This document shows, piece after piece, positions 25,757 to 34,244 of a stretch of DNA of 64,000 nucleotides. Every line of letters starts with the position of its first letter. Within the stretch, counting starts at the first letter, position 1. Below the pieces are notes generated by a model. That model was not told the DNA's origin. It worked only from the letters and a program-made list of their open reading frames with translations, and made no database searches. Position numbers and translations under genes: made by a program. Origin of the DNA: Alpinimonas psychrophila (GTDB lineage Bacteria; Actinomycetota; Actinomycetes; Actinomycetales; Microbacteriaceae); assembly GCF_014137865.1 (NCBI RefSeq), contig NZ_JACGWU010000001.1:434001-498000 (forward strand). The letters run 5' to 3'.

Positions 25757-27130
25757 GTGGTTGTCTCTGCCGAACCAAACATTGCCGCCGATGCGTCAGT
25801 GATTGCCGGTCTAGATTATTGGCGTGAGCTGCCGATCAAGCAACAGCCGCAGTGGCCAAACGCTGTTGCAGTGGCTGCCGCAAGCGCGAAGATTGCCAGC
25901 TACCCACCGCTGGTTTTTGCGGGGGAAGTTGACACACTGCGTGACCGCCTGGCCGCCGCTGCTCAGGGGCACGCATTCCTTCTCCAAGGCGGCGATTGCG
26001 CCGAAACCTTCGCCGGCGCCAACGCTGAACAGATTCGCAATCGCGTAAAGACCGTTCTGCAAATGGCCGTCGTTTTGACGTATGCCGCGGAAATGCCGGT
26101 CATCAAGATGGGGCGCATGGCGGGTCAGTTCGCCAAACCTCGTTCGAGCGATAATGAGACGCGTGACGGCGTTACGCTTCCGGCTTACCGTGGTGACATC
26201 GTCAATGGCTATGACTTCACTCCCGAATCCCGGGAGGCAAATCCCGAACGCCTCGTTCAGGGCTACAACACGGCGGTTGCGACTCTTAACCTGATTCGCG
26301 CTTTTACTCAGGGCGGTTTTGCCGATCTCCGTGAGGTTCACAACTGGAACAGGGGCTTCACATCGAATCCCGCTAATGCGCGGTACGAGCGACTTGCCGG
26401 CGAAATTGATCGTGCGATTAAGTTCATGTCTGCCTGTGGTGCTGACTTTGAAGCGCTGAAGCGCACGGAGTTCTTTGTCTCCCACGAGGCGCTCCTTATG
26501 GACTACGAGCGCCCCATGACACGCATTGATTCGCGTACGGGCACGCCGTACAACACGTCCGCACACTTCGTCTGGATCGGGGAACGCACGCGTGACCTCG
26601 ACGGTGCACACGTTGATTTCCTTTCCCGCGTGCGGAATCCCCTTGGTGTCAAGCTTGGGCCTGGCACTAGCGGCGATGACGCATTGCGACTCATCGATAA
26701 GCTCGACCCCAACCGCGAACCTGGTCGCCTTACCTTCATTACCCGCATGGGCGCCGGTAAAATTCGGGATGCTCTGCCGCCCCTCCTTGAGGCCGTAAAA
26801 GCTAGCGGTGCCACCCCCCTCTGGATCACCGATCCTATGCACGGCAATGGCATGACCACCCCCAACGGTTACAAGACGCGACGGTTTGATGACGTTGTTG
26901 ATGAGGTCAAGGGGTTCTTCGAAGCGCATCGTGCCGTTGGCACGTTCCCCGGCGGTATTCATGTTGAGCTCACAGGGGATGACGTCACGGAATGCCTGGG
27001 CGGTTCCGAGATGCTCGATGAGAACTCGCTCGCTACCCGCTACGAGTCGCTGTGCGATCCTCGCCTAAACCATAAGCAGTCCCTGGAATTGGCATTCCTC
27101 GTTGCCGAAGAGCTGGGCCGCAGCAAGTAA
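25757..27130 (+). CDS. aroG: 3-deoxy-7-phosphoheptulonate synthase, class II
   Basis: 457 residues, plant-like class II DAHP synthase, first step of aromatic amino acid synthesis from phosphoenolpyruvate and erythrose 4-phosphate. Seen are LLQGGDCAETFAGANAEQIR, VIKMGRMAGQFAKPRS and DPMHGNGMTTPNGYKTR, with metal-binding Cys, His, Glu and Asp in the usual places. The GTG start has AAAAAGG eight bases upstream. In mycobacteria aroG lies beside pknL, as here, where the two are convergent with 39 bases between stops. Confidence 0.96.
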   Translation: MVVSAEPNIAADASVIAGLDYWRELPIKQQPQWPNAVAVAAASAKIASYPPLVFAGEVDTLRDRLAAAAQGHAFLLQGGDCAETFAGANAEQIRNRVKTVLQMAVVLTYAAEMPVIKMGRMAGQFAKPRSSDNETRDGVTLPAYRGDIVNGYDFTPESREANPERLVQGYNTAVATLNLIRAFTQGGFADLREVHNWNRGFTSNPANARYERLAGEIDRAIKFMSACGADFEALKRTEFFVSHEALLMDYERPMTRIDSRTGTPYNTSAHFVWIGERTRDLDGAHVDFLSRVRNPLGVKLGPGTSGDDALRLIDKLDPNREPGRLTFITRMGAGKIRDALPPLLEAVKASGATPLWITDPMHGNGMTTPNGYKTRRFDDVVDEVKGFFEAHRAVGTFPGGIHVELTGDDVTECLGGSEMLDENSLATRYESLCDPRLNHKQSLELAFLVAEELGRSK

Positions 27131-27169
27131 CGAACTTGCACGGAACGAACTCGTAATGAACGACGTAGC

Positions 27170-29083
27170 CTAGCCGTCGTTGCGAATGTCGATCGTCGAT
27201 CCGCGCTTCACCTTTGTACCCGCAGCGGGGTTCTGAACGGTCACTTCTAGGCGGTTATACCAAATGGCCGGAACGTTGGTTGTAAAACCAAAGCCCTTTT
27301 CTTGCAGCTTCGCCGAGGCCTGAGCAATGGTGAGTCCCATCACATTTGGAACCTCTACGAGGTCTTCGCCTTTGGAAATATCGAGTCCGACGGAGGCGCC
27401 CGGGCGAACGGCCCCTTCGGGAACTGACTGTGAGATCACAATCCCTTTGGGGACGCTGTCGCTAAATGACTCCGTAGGCGTTGACACGATGAGGCCAACC
27501 GAAACCAACTTTGCGGTTGCTTCCGCCACGGTGAGGCCAATAACACTCGGAATGGAGCCCGCCGAGACGACAAAACTTACGGCGCCACCGTCGGGATACT
27601 CGGCGGGTAGTGGCGCTCCCGTTGCGTCAAGCGCCTCGATGACGTGCCCCAAAACAACGTCTGCCGAGAACTGCTTGACCGAGGCACCGACCACAAATCC
27701 AGTTCTCGTGGCAAGCTCCGAAGCGGCCGCCTCGCTGAGATTGGCAAAGCTCGGCACTTTCAGGATCTGCGGTCCCGTTGACACAAAAATTGAAATAAGC
27801 GAGCCTCGTGTCGCATGGCCGCCCTCTGCGGGGTCGGTGGCAATGGCCAACCCAACCGGGACAAGGACGCTGCTTCGCTCGACAAGCTTCGTCGTGAAAC
27901 CTTCAGCGACAATCCGCGCGGTGGCTTGTTCTGAGCCCTGGCCGGCAACGGTGGGAATGAGCGCGAGCGACCCGGGACCGGATCCAAAGTACCAGCCTGT
28001 TCCGCCCGCGAGAGCGGCGAAGATGACGACCAGAGCGAGGAGCCAGGCGCCGCGGTTTCGGCGCGATATTGCCACGGCAGAGAGTGTGGACACGGCGTTG
28101 ACCGGTCGAGAACGACCGGCGTGGGCACCGGCCAAGACGCTTGCCGTCATGACTCGGGTTTCATCGTCTTGCAGGTTCAAAACGCCGGCCGGCATCACCA
28201 TCGTCTGCTGGGCACTCAGGTCCGAGCGTGAACTGCCCGACCGAATACTGGGCTCCGCCTCGAGCAAGCGGTCCAACAGAGCACCCGCGTTCTCCGGACG
28301 ATCACTGGGGGTGCGACTCGTAGCCCAGATCACAACGTCGTCGAGGGATGCGGGAACGCTGGGGTTGACGAGAGAGGGCCGAGGCACCTTTTCATTTGCG
28401 TGTTGATACGCAACTTGCATGGGCTGCTCGCCGATAAATGGCTGGACACCGGTCAACATTTCATACAGCATGATGCCCACGGCATAGATATCGCTCCGAG
28501 CATCGGCCACGCCGCGCGTCAGAAGTTCTGGGGAAAGATAGGCGATCGTTCCGAGGAGGGCTTGTCCCGTAGCGGTGTTCGCCGTGGTTGCGCGGGCCAA
28601 TCCAAAGTCGCCAAGCTTGATGCGTCCGTCATCGGCCAACAACACGTTCTCTGGCTTGAGATCTCGATGCACGATGCCGGCTTCATGGGCAGCCGCTAGG
28701 CCGCGGAGCACCGCATCCATGATGTCAAGCGTCTGCTCGGGGGTGAGTTTTCCATAGTCTTTTAGAAGGTCACGCAATGTGATGCCGGGTAGGTACTCCA
28801 TGACCATGTACGCCATGTCGGAGTCTTGACCTTGATCGAAAACATTGACCACGTTGGGATGCGCCAGCCTCGCTGCGGAGCGAGCTTCTTGAACAAAGCG
28901 CGCCTTGAACGCACTGTCATCGGCGAGGTGGCCATGCATTATTTTGACGGCAACGCGGCGCTCCAGACGTAAGTCTGTCGCGAGGTATACAGTCGCCATT
29001 CCGCCACGGGCGATGCGCGACTTTACCTGATATCTGCCGTCAATAAGGCGGCCAATCATAGGGTCGGTCGATGCGGAACTCAC
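27170..29083 (-). CDS. pknL: Membrane Ser/Thr protein kinase with four PASTA domains (PknL position)
   Basis: 637 residues. Kinase domain about 12-280: RIARGGMATVYLA, AVKIMHG, HRDLKPENVLL, DFGLARAT and an activation loop rich in Thr. One membrane helix near 345-368 (WLLALVVIFAALAGG), then four extracellular PASTA repeats, the third starting IPSVIGLTV and the fourth VPNVMGLTI. PASTA domains sense peptidoglycan fragments or lipid II, so it probably couples wall synthesis to division. Position beside aroG, Rv2175c-like and polyprenyl synthase genes matches pknL; Corynebacterium PknL also has PASTA domains, the M. tuberculosis protein does not. TAGACT six bases before the GTG suggests a leaderless message. 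Confidence 0.92.
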   Translation of the reverse strand: MSSASTDPMIGRLIDGRYQVKSRIARGGMATVYLATDLRLERRVAVKIMHGHLADDSAFKARFVQEARSAARLAHPNVVNVFDQGQDSDMAYMVMEYLPGITLRDLLKDYGKLTPEQTLDIMDAVLRGLAAAHEAGIVHRDLKPENVLLADDGRIKLGDFGLARATTANTATGQALLGTIAYLSPELLTRGVADARSDIYAVGIMLYEMLTGVQPFIGEQPMQVAYQHANEKVPRPSLVNPSVPASLDDVVIWATSRTPSDRPENAGALLDRLLEAEPSIRSGSSRSDLSAQQTMVMPAGVLNLQDDETRVMTASVLAGAHAGRSRPVNAVSTLSAVAISRRNRGAWLLALVVIFAALAGGTGWYFGSGPGSLALIPTVAGQGSEQATARIVAEGFTTKLVERSSVLVPVGLAIATDPAEGGHATRGSLISIFVSTGPQILKVPSFANLSEAAASELATRTGFVVGASVKQFSADVVLGHVIEALDATGAPLPAEYPDGGAVSFVVSAGSIPSVIGLTVAEATAKLVSVGLIVSTPTESFSDSVPKGIVISQSVPEGAVRPGASVGLDISKGEDLVEVPNVMGLTIAQASAKLQEKGFGFTTNVPAIWYNRLEVTVQNPAAGTKVKRGSTIDIRNDG

Positions 29084-29089
29084 TGTTCA

Positions 29090-29095
29090 AGTCTA
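29090..29095 (-). promoter_or_regulatory. -10 hexamer of a probable leaderless promoter (kinase gene)
   Basis: On the minus strand TAGACT is followed by six bases and then the GTG start of the PASTA kinase. There is no Shine-Dalgarno sequence. Same layout as at 3239 and 31374. Confidence 0.5.
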
Positions 29096-29170
29096 GATAA
29101 GGGATGTGGTGTTGTCTGCCAGAAACACCGGTGCTCTAGCAGGAGTCCTCGGTGAGCGATACAAAAGGTG

Positions 29171-29797
29171 CTAGGCGACCGATTCGGCCGGCAATTCGCC
29201 CATGACATGAGAATCGGGGACGACGAGGCGTTGGCCAACGATAAGTCGGCTCGAACGATCCAGACCATTTGCTGTCATCAGGGCGCGCGGCTGAACCCCG
29301 TAGGTACGCCCGATCATTTCAAGGGTGTCTCCGGCATCCACTCGATGGCGTGTGATTGCCGGCGCCATGGTCGGCACGCTGGAGCCACTGGTCGAGCGAG
29401 GAATGAGGAGCTGCTGGCTCGTGAAAATTAGGGTCTTCCAGCTGAGACCGTTGGCCGCCAGGAGCTCGGCCGTTGAGATGCCGGCGGCCGCGGCAATCTG
29501 AGCGACCGTATCGCCTTCGACAACCGTATACTTTCCGCCACGAATGTTGGGGGAAACTTCACGCGGTACCTGGTGGAGCACGGACGGGTCAACGGGCTTG
29601 GACTTTAAAACGCGGTCGCCGCGAGGAGTGTCGGCGGCATGAGCTCCGGGAGCACTGTGTACCCCCAGCACGACGCCGACGATCGCGGTCAGTGCTACGG
29701 GAACGACCAAGGAAGCTCGAGGGTTCTTTCGAACACGAGCGGTGAGCGATGGCGTCACCATGTTGGCGTGATTGGACCGAAATCTTCGCCCGTCCAT
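29171..29797 (-). CDS. Secreted or membrane-anchored LysM protein
   Basis: 208 residues. A long basic N-terminus is followed by a hydrophobic helix (SLVVPVALTAIVGVVLGVHS, about 30-49), a signal peptide or anchor. Two LysM domains follow: YTVVEGDTVAQIAAAAGIST to LLIP, and HRVDAGDTLEMIGRTYGVQP to LVVP. LysM binds the glycan backbone of peptidoglycan. No hydrolase domain is visible, so it may be a binding or adaptor protein. ATG with GAAAGGG seven bases upstream. Lies just upstream of the PASTA kinase on the same strand, 87 bases apart, with a small hairpin between, so a cell-wall sensing link is plausible. Confidence 0.87.
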   Translation of the reverse strand: MDGRRFRSNHANMVTPSLTARVRKNPRASLVVPVALTAIVGVVLGVHSAPGAHAADTPRGDRVLKSKPVDPSVLHQVPREVSPNIRGGKYTVVEGDTVAQIAAAAGISTAELLAANGLSWKTLIFTSQQLLIPRSTSGSSVPTMAPAITRHRVDAGDTLEMIGRTYGVQPRALMTANGLDRSSRLIVGQRLVVPDSHVMGELPAESVA

Positions 29798-29913
29798 AGC
29801 GACACCCTTTCATCGACATTGAATGGCCCTCAGTCTCTACGTTAACCTGAAGGTTTTAGCTAAAGAACGTCGGCGTGGCGAAGATATGGGCCCAGACATG
29901 GAAAGCTTGAGGT

Positions 29914-30258
29914 GTGTCGAATGAAATGATCCCGCCCACTGTGTGGCTAACAATCCCTGACCTTGTCGAACGAATGGGCCTCAGTCCAAGTCGCATCCGC
30001 CGTTTGATTGATGATCATGCTCTCGCCGCTAAACGTGTTAACGGGATCCTCTGCGTTCCCCAAACTTTTCTCGACGGGGTTGAGGCGCGTCCCGAACTTC
30101 GCGGAACAATCATTGTGCTGAGTGATCAAGGCTACAAAGGTGACGCCGTGGTCGATTGGTTGATCACTGTGGAGGAGAGCCTCAACGCAACTCCCATTGA
30201 CGCCCTGATTGCTGGTCGTAAGGCAGAGGTTCGTCGCATCGCGCAAGCCCTGGCCTAA
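29914..30258 (+). CDS. Rv2175c-family DNA-binding protein
   Basis: 114 residues. N-terminal winged helix-turn-helix (WLTIPDLVERMGLSPSRIRR, then LIDDHALAAKRVNG) and a short C-terminal domain with GQ-less helical end RRIAQALA. It matches mycobacterial Rv2175c, a DNA-binding protein phosphorylated by PknL. The kinase gene lies 830 bases away on the other strand, so kinase and substrate stay together here. GTG start with TTGAGG just upstream. Target DNA is unknown. Confidence 0.88.
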   Translation: MSNEMIPPTVWLTIPDLVERMGLSPSRIRRLIDDHALAAKRVNGILCVPQTFLDGVEARPELRGTIIVLSDQGYKGDAVVDWLITVEESLNATPIDALIAGRKAEVRRIAQALA

Positions 30259-30287
30259 CCGGCAGCGCTGGGGTTTTTCGCCAGGGA

Positions 30288-31367
30288 CTAATGGGCGCGT
30301 TGGGTGACGCCATCGGCGAGCGCCAAGAGCTCTGCGGCGGTTGCGACCGAGAATCCACTGCCAGAAAGCGCGCTCCGCGCCACCGAAACTTGCTCCGTTA
30401 TGAGAGCCTCAATCTGATCAACAGCGCCGCTCACAACGAGCATGTCGCGTAGGTGGGCAATTTCTCCGCCGCTCAGGCGGGGGTTTCCCAGAAGATCGTC
30501 CATCTGCGATACGTCAGAAGCGGCCAGCGCGCGTTGAGCCAACGCAATCAGCACGGTGCGCTTGCCTTCACGAAGGTCGTCGCCGGCGGGTTTACCCGTC
30601 ACGCTGGGGTCACCGAAGACGCCGAGAAGGTCATCTCGAAGCTGGAAGGCAATCCCTAAGGGCAGGCCGAAAGCACGCAGGGTGGTGAGGTGCTGATCGG
30701 AGGCTCCGGCGAGCGCCGCCCCGATAACGAGAGGCGCCTCAACTGAGTACTTGGCAGATTTATAGACCACGACGCGATGAGCGCGGGGGAGTGCGTCGAG
30801 TTTGTCAATGCTGGGCCATGCCCGCTCTTCCACGATGTCGAGGTACTGCCCGGCCGTGACATCGAGTCGCATGCGATCAAATTCTTTGCGAGAACGATGG
30901 GCTGCCTTTTTGTCGGGAGATTCGAGCAGTCCGGATGCGATGAGTTCGTCGCTAAAAGCGAGAAGAAGGTCGCCGAAGAGGAGGGCGGCCGACGTTCCGA
31001 AGTCAGCGCTGGAGCCTGCCCAGTGGGCGGAGCCATGAACGGTTTCAAATTTTCGATGGGCGGACGGCGCGCCGCGACGCGTGTCGGACTTATCCATGAT
31101 GTCGTCGTGGACGAGGGCGGCCGCGTGAAAGATCTCCAGCGCGCTGGCAACGTCTATGGCGTAATCCGGAATCGCGGCGTTCTGGGTCCCGAAACCTAGG
31201 AGGGCGAACTGTGCCCGAAATCTCTTACCGCCGCTGAGAAATTGCCGAGAAAAGTCAATAAACGGCACGAGATCCGGTCCGAGAGAGCGCAGAATTGATT
31301 CGCGTTCGCTAATGAAACTGTCGAGCCGAGTACTGACTCGGTTCACCCACTGATTCCTATCTAGCAC
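30288..31367 (-). CDS. Polyprenyl diphosphate synthase (trans-isoprenyl transferase)
   Basis: 359 residues. First aspartate-rich motif VHDDIMDKSDTRRG and second QLRDDLLGVFGD; FSGG-like region QFLSGGKRFRAQ. It condenses isopentenyl diphosphate units to geranylgeranyl or longer diphosphates for menaquinone, carotenoids or lipid carriers; chain length is not certain from sequence. GTG start preceded by TAGGCT and six bases, no Shine-Dalgarno, so leaderless. Equivalent to idsA2 of the mycobacterial pknL neighbourhood. Divergent from the DUF3040 gene. Confidence 0.93.
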   Translation of the reverse strand: MLDRNQWVNRVSTRLDSFISERESILRSLGPDLVPFIDFSRQFLSGGKRFRAQFALLGFGTQNAAIPDYAIDVASALEIFHAAALVHDDIMDKSDTRRGAPSAHRKFETVHGSAHWAGSSADFGTSAALLFGDLLLAFSDELIASGLLESPDKKAAHRSRKEFDRMRLDVTAGQYLDIVEERAWPSIDKLDALPRAHRVVVYKSAKYSVEAPLVIGAALAGASDQHLTTLRAFGLPLGIAFQLRDDLLGVFGDPSVTGKPAGDDLREGKRTVLIALAQRALAASDVSQMDDLLGNPRLSGGEIAHLRDMLVVSGAVDQIEALITEQVSVARSALSGSGFSVATAAELLALADGVTQRAH

Positions 31368-31373
31368 GCGCCT

Positions 31374-31379
31374 AGCCTA
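31374..31379 (-). promoter_or_regulatory. -10 hexamer of a probable leaderless promoter (polyprenyl synthase)
   Basis: TAGGCT on the minus strand, then six bases, then the GTG start. Same hexamer and spacing as the RidA-like gene. The opposite promoter, for the DUF3040 gene, probably uses TAGAAT at 31396-31401. Confidence 0.5.
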
Positions 31380-31446
31380 TCCAGCGCACGACGGTTAGAA
31401 TGATTGTCTGCTCGTTTTATCGCTTCAAGAAGTCAAGGAGAATCGC

Positions 31447-31839
31447 ATGCCATTATCTGAGCATGAGCAACGTCTTCTCGACGAAATGGAACGCGGGCTT
31501 TACGGGCGAGAGGCCGACGTAGTGCAGGCACCGACGAGCGAGTCTCTTCGTCCCAACTATCGGGCCATCGTGGTTGGCGTGTTGCTCGCAGCCGTTGGGC
31601 TTGCCGCACTCGTGACGGGTGTTATGACGCACCTCGTCATTATCGGCGTCGTCGGCTTTGCCGTCATGTTCACGGGAGCCTTAGTTGCCGCCCGTCCGGC
31701 ACCTTCCCTCGTGCCTGATTCACTTTCAGATATTTCGACCGCTCGGGCAAAATCTTCAAAAGGTAAGGCAAAGGGATCCTCGACATTCATGCAGCGGATG
31801 GAGTCTCGTTGGGACGACCGCCAGGATGGTCGCCTGTAG
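31447..31839 (+). CDS. DUF3040 membrane protein
   Basis: 130 residues. The N-terminus MPLSEHEQRLLDEMERGLY is the DUF3040 signature, followed by two hydrophobic helices (about 41-85) and a basic tail. It is a conserved actinobacterial protein, found upstream of mraZ also in mycobacteria (Rv2169c). Function unknown; a link to cell envelope is inferred from its constant place. ATG with AAGGAG eight bases upstream. Ends at a strong terminator before the dcw cluster. Confidence 0.88.
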   Translation: MPLSEHEQRLLDEMERGLYGREADVVQAPTSESLRPNYRAIVVGVLLAAVGLAALVTGVMTHLVIIGVVGFAVMFTGALVAARPAPSLVPDSLSDISTARAKSSKGKAKGSSTFMQRMESRWDDRQDGRL

Positions 31840-31871
31840 GCGCACTTTCTTCGCGCTTTAGCGCCACCGCG

Positions 31872-31900
31872 TAACCGACCTTCGGGTCGGTTATTTTTTT
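31872..31900 (+). terminator. Rho-independent terminator after the DUF3040 gene
   Basis: TAACCGACC at 31872-31880 pairs with GGTCGGTTA at 31885-31893 around a TTCG tetraloop, followed by a run of seven T. It separates the DUF3040 unit from the dcw operon. Confidence 0.9.
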
Positions 31901-32007
31901 GTCCATTTTTTCTTTGCGAGGCTCCATTTCCCTCCACTAGCTAGATGCCTTTATTTGCTTGAACTAGATCGAAAAAAAGCGAATAAAAGCGACAATAACT
32001 GTAAATT

Positions 32008-32033
32008 GTGGTGTGTTGTGGAGTAAAGTGGAG
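32008..32033 (+). promoter_or_regulatory. MraZ-binding boxes, three direct repeats
   Basis: GTGGTG (32008-32013), GTGGAG (32018-32023) and GTGGAG (32028-32033) repeat at exactly ten bases, one helical turn, 44-69 bases before mraZ. This matches the general form of MraZ operators, clustered TGG-containing repeats with ten-base spacing upstream of mraZ. The A/T-rich stretch at 31955-32000 upstream, with TTGAAC at 31959, probably holds the dcw promoter. Confidence 0.8.
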
Positions 32034-32076
32034 CAAGCACCCAACGAAGGCCGGAATTGAAGGGAGGTGCTGCCAT

Positions 32077-32508
32077 ATGTTTCTCGGTACGCACTCACCC
32101 AAACTCGACGAAAAGGGCCGCATCATTTTGCCGGCAAAGTTTCGTGACGAGCTTGCCTCCGGCATTGTCGTTACCCGCGGTCAAGAGAATTGTCTTTACG
32201 TCTTTAGCTCGCGCGAGTTCGAAGAACTCCATGACCGCATTCGGCAGGCGCCCGTGACGAGCAAAATTGCCCGTGACTTTCTGCGCGTATTTCTCTCGGG
32301 GGCAAGCGCCGAGACTCCCGATCGCCAGTTCCGCATTACGGTGCCTGCCAACCTGCGAACCTACGCCGGTCTTGACCGTGAGCTCACCGTCATTGGTGCC
32401 GGTAACCGCATTGAAATTTGGGATGCCGAAGCATGGAACACCTACTTGAGCGCAAATGAAGAAACGTTCGCCAACACCACGGAGGAGGTGATCCCTGGAC
32501 TCTTCTAA
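32077..32508 (+). CDS. mraZ: Transcriptional regulator MraZ
   Basis: 143 residues, two SpoVT/AbrB-like DxxxR repeats: [17 protein letters not shown] and [13 protein letters not shown]. It forms ring-shaped oligomers and binds repeats upstream of its own operon, usually repressing dcw expression. ATG with GGGAGG seven bases upstream. First gene of the cluster. The next gene starts 103 bases later after a segment with nested complementary stems. Confidence 0.96.
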   Translation: MFLGTHSPKLDEKGRIILPAKFRDELASGIVVTRGQENCLYVFSSREFEELHDRIRQAPVTSKIARDFLRVFLSGASAETPDRQFRITVPANLRTYAGLDRELTVIGAGNRIEIWDAEAWNTYLSANEETFANTTEEVIPGLF

Positions 32509-32611
32509 GACCTAGGTCCTGACTCCCAGCCATAGCTGCCCTGACACACCTTCCCCGGTTGCAGGTCGAGATGGATGGGGATCAGGATGTGGGATCGAAG
32601 TCCGGCTACTT
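32509..32611 (+). promoter_or_regulatory. Structured leader between mraZ and rsmH (possible mraW RNA motif)
   Basis: Three nested stems are visible: TCCCA (32524-32528) with TGGGA (32590-32594), CCTGA (32540-32544) with TCAGG (32582-32586), and CCCC (32553-32556) with GGGG (32577-32580). A perfect palindrome GACCTAGGTC (32509-32518) follows the mraZ stop directly. rsmH lacks a good Shine-Dalgarno sequence. An mraW RNA motif has been described upstream of mraW (rsmH) in actinobacteria; matching it to this sequence is inference. Confidence 0.5.
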
Positions 32612-33565
32612 ATGGCTCTCAACGACATTCACATTCCCGTCATGCTTGACCGCTGCGTTGAGCTTCTGTCCCCGGCGATCAGTGCTCCTGGGGCAGTCTT
32701 GGTTGACGCAACGCTCGGCATGGGCGGTCATGCGGAGGCATTCCTCGAACGCTTCCCCGAGCTCACCCTCGTCGGTCTCGACCGCGACACCGATGCCCTC
32801 GCCATCGCTGGGGAACGCCTCGCTCCTTTCGGGGATCGGGTTCACCTCGTGCACACTGTGTATGACGGAATCGCTGAAGCCTTGGATGGCCTCGGGATCT
32901 CGGGCGCTAACGGCATCCTTTTTGATCTCGGAGTTTCTTCGCTTCAGCTCGATCGAGCCGAGCGAGGGTTTGCCTATTCCAAGGACGCACCCTTGGACAT
33001 GCGGATGGACGCGACAGCGGGTCAAACCGCGGCCGATGTCGTGGCCTCGTATCCTGAATCAGCCCTGCGGAGCGTTTTTCAGCGTTATGGCGAAGAGAAA
33101 CTGGCCGCTCGTTATGCGCGTGCCATCATTGCCGCCCGCGCGGTCGAGCCGATCGAGCGTTCGGCGCAGCTCGTCAGCATTCTGACCGATGCGACCCCGG
33201 CCGCACTCTCGCACGCGGGACACCCCGCAAAGCGTGTCTTTCAAGCTCTGCGAATTGAAGTTAATCAAGAGCTGGCAGTCTTGGAGACCGCCATTCCGGC
33301 AGCGTTGCGCTCGCTCAGTCTCGGTGGCCGCATTGTCGTCATGTCGTACCAGTCGCTCGAAGACCGCATCGTCAAGCAGCTTTTGGTTGCGGGAGCCGCT
33401 TCCACCGCTCCCGTCGGATTTCCCGTTGAGCTGGAACAGCACAAGCCTGAATTTCGTCTCCTCACCCGAGGGACAGAACTTGCCTCGGAAGACGAGAAGC
33501 TTCGAAACCCCCGCTCAACGCCTGTGCGCTTGCGCGCAGCCGAACGAATCAGGAACGTGGCATGA
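32612..33565 (+). CDS. rsmH: 16S rRNA (cytosine(1402)-N(4))-methyltransferase
   Basis: 317 residues, formerly MraW. It methylates N4 of C1402 in the ribosomal decoding centre using S-adenosylmethionine. Seen are [13 protein letters not shown] at the start, the SAM-binding [36 protein letters not shown] and the C-terminal [19 protein letters not shown] without a clear ribosome-binding site. The stop overlaps the start of ftsL as ATGA. Confidence 0.96.
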   Translation: MALNDIHIPVMLDRCVELLSPAISAPGAVLVDATLGMGGHAEAFLERFPELTLVGLDRDTDALAIAGERLAPFGDRVHLVHTVYDGIAEALDGLGISGANGILFDLGVSSLQLDRAERGFAYSKDAPLDMRMDATAGQTAADVVASYPESALRSVFQRYGEEKLAARYARAIIAARAVEPIERSAQLVSILTDATPAALSHAGHPAKRVFQALRIEVNQELAVLETAIPAALRSLSLGGRIVVMSYQSLEDRIVKQLLVAGAASTAPVGFPVELEQHKPEFRLLTRGTELASEDEKLRNPRSTPVRLRAAERIRNVA

Positions 33566-34185
33566 GCGCTGCAACGGCCATCAAATTCACGACCCCGCGG
33601 ACCAGCCCTGATACGCCCCGCACGACGCCTAGGCCCACGCGCTTTCGTGTTGTCGCAACGCGAGCTCAACGCCACGCACGGCCCCGAGTCTTTTATGCCG
33701 TCGTCACGATGTCCGTCATCTTTGGCATCATTGTGGCTCAACTCCTCCTCAGCGTGGCAGTCTCGAGCGGAGCCTATGAAATCTCGGGATTGCAGGCACA
33801 GAACCGCGAGTTGATCCGCACGCATCAGTCCATCAGTCAAGACCTTGACCGCCTTGCGTCACCTCAGAACTTGGCGGCAAACGCCGAAGCCCTGGGAATG
33901 GTCAACAACAACACTCCCGTCTACCTTCGACTCTCCGATGGTGCCGTTCTGGGCAGTCCCGAAGCAGCTTCGGTCGGCGCAGGGGTCATTGGTGGCGGCA
34001 CGCTCGTCTCCAACTCCCTCCTCAAAAACGTTCCCCTCGTGACGACCACTGCCGCCACTGCCGCCACTGCCGCCACTGCCGCCGCCGCTTCACAAGCTGG
34101 TGCCGGAGCCAGCGTGCCTACTCCTGTTGTCGCCACTGGCCCGGTACCGTTGCAAAATGGCCTGCCAGGTATGTCGACGCACTAA
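33562..34185 (+). CDS. ftsL: FtsL-like divisome protein
   Basis: 207 residues in the ftsL position. Basic cytoplasmic N-terminus (about 50 residues), one membrane helix ([19 protein letters not shown]), then a coiled-coil segment ([20 protein letters not shown]) ending in the [20 protein letters not shown] region typical of FtsL. It bridges FtsQ, FtsB and the FtsW-FtsI synthase. The C-terminal Ala/Thr-rich tail is unusual and is coded by a nine-base repeat. Overlaps rsmH by four bases. Confidence 0.8.
   Translation: MSAATAIKFTTPRTSPDTPRTTPRPTRFRVVATRAQRHARPRVFYAVVTMSVIFGIIVAQLLLSVAVSSGAYEISGLQAQNRELIRTHQSISQDLDRLASPQNLAANAEALGMVNNNTPVYLRLSDGAVLGSPEAASVGAGVIGGGTLVSNSLLKNVPLVTTTAATAATAATAAAASQAGAGASVPTPVVATGPVPLQNGLPGMSTH
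34051..34086 (+). repeat. Nine-base tandem repeat in the ftsL tail
   Basis: GCCGCCACT occurs three times in tandem (34051-34077), followed by the degenerate GCCGCCGCC. It codes for repeated Ala-Ala-Thr, and slippage in units of three codons would keep frame. Confidence 0.8.
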
Positions 34186-34244
34186 AGCGCGCTTCCTCCC
34201 GCGTCTATGCCGTCGCGACTATTTTTTGACTTTGAGGTTCTCCC

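Noticed and set aside
25811-26962. 383-codon frame antisense to DAHP synthase
   Set aside because: Overlaps a certain gene completely, no recognisable protein.
27125-27165. SOS box from repeated CGAAC steps after DAHP synthase
   Set aside because: The repeats are direct, not the GAAC-N4-GTTC inverted form, and lie between convergent stops.
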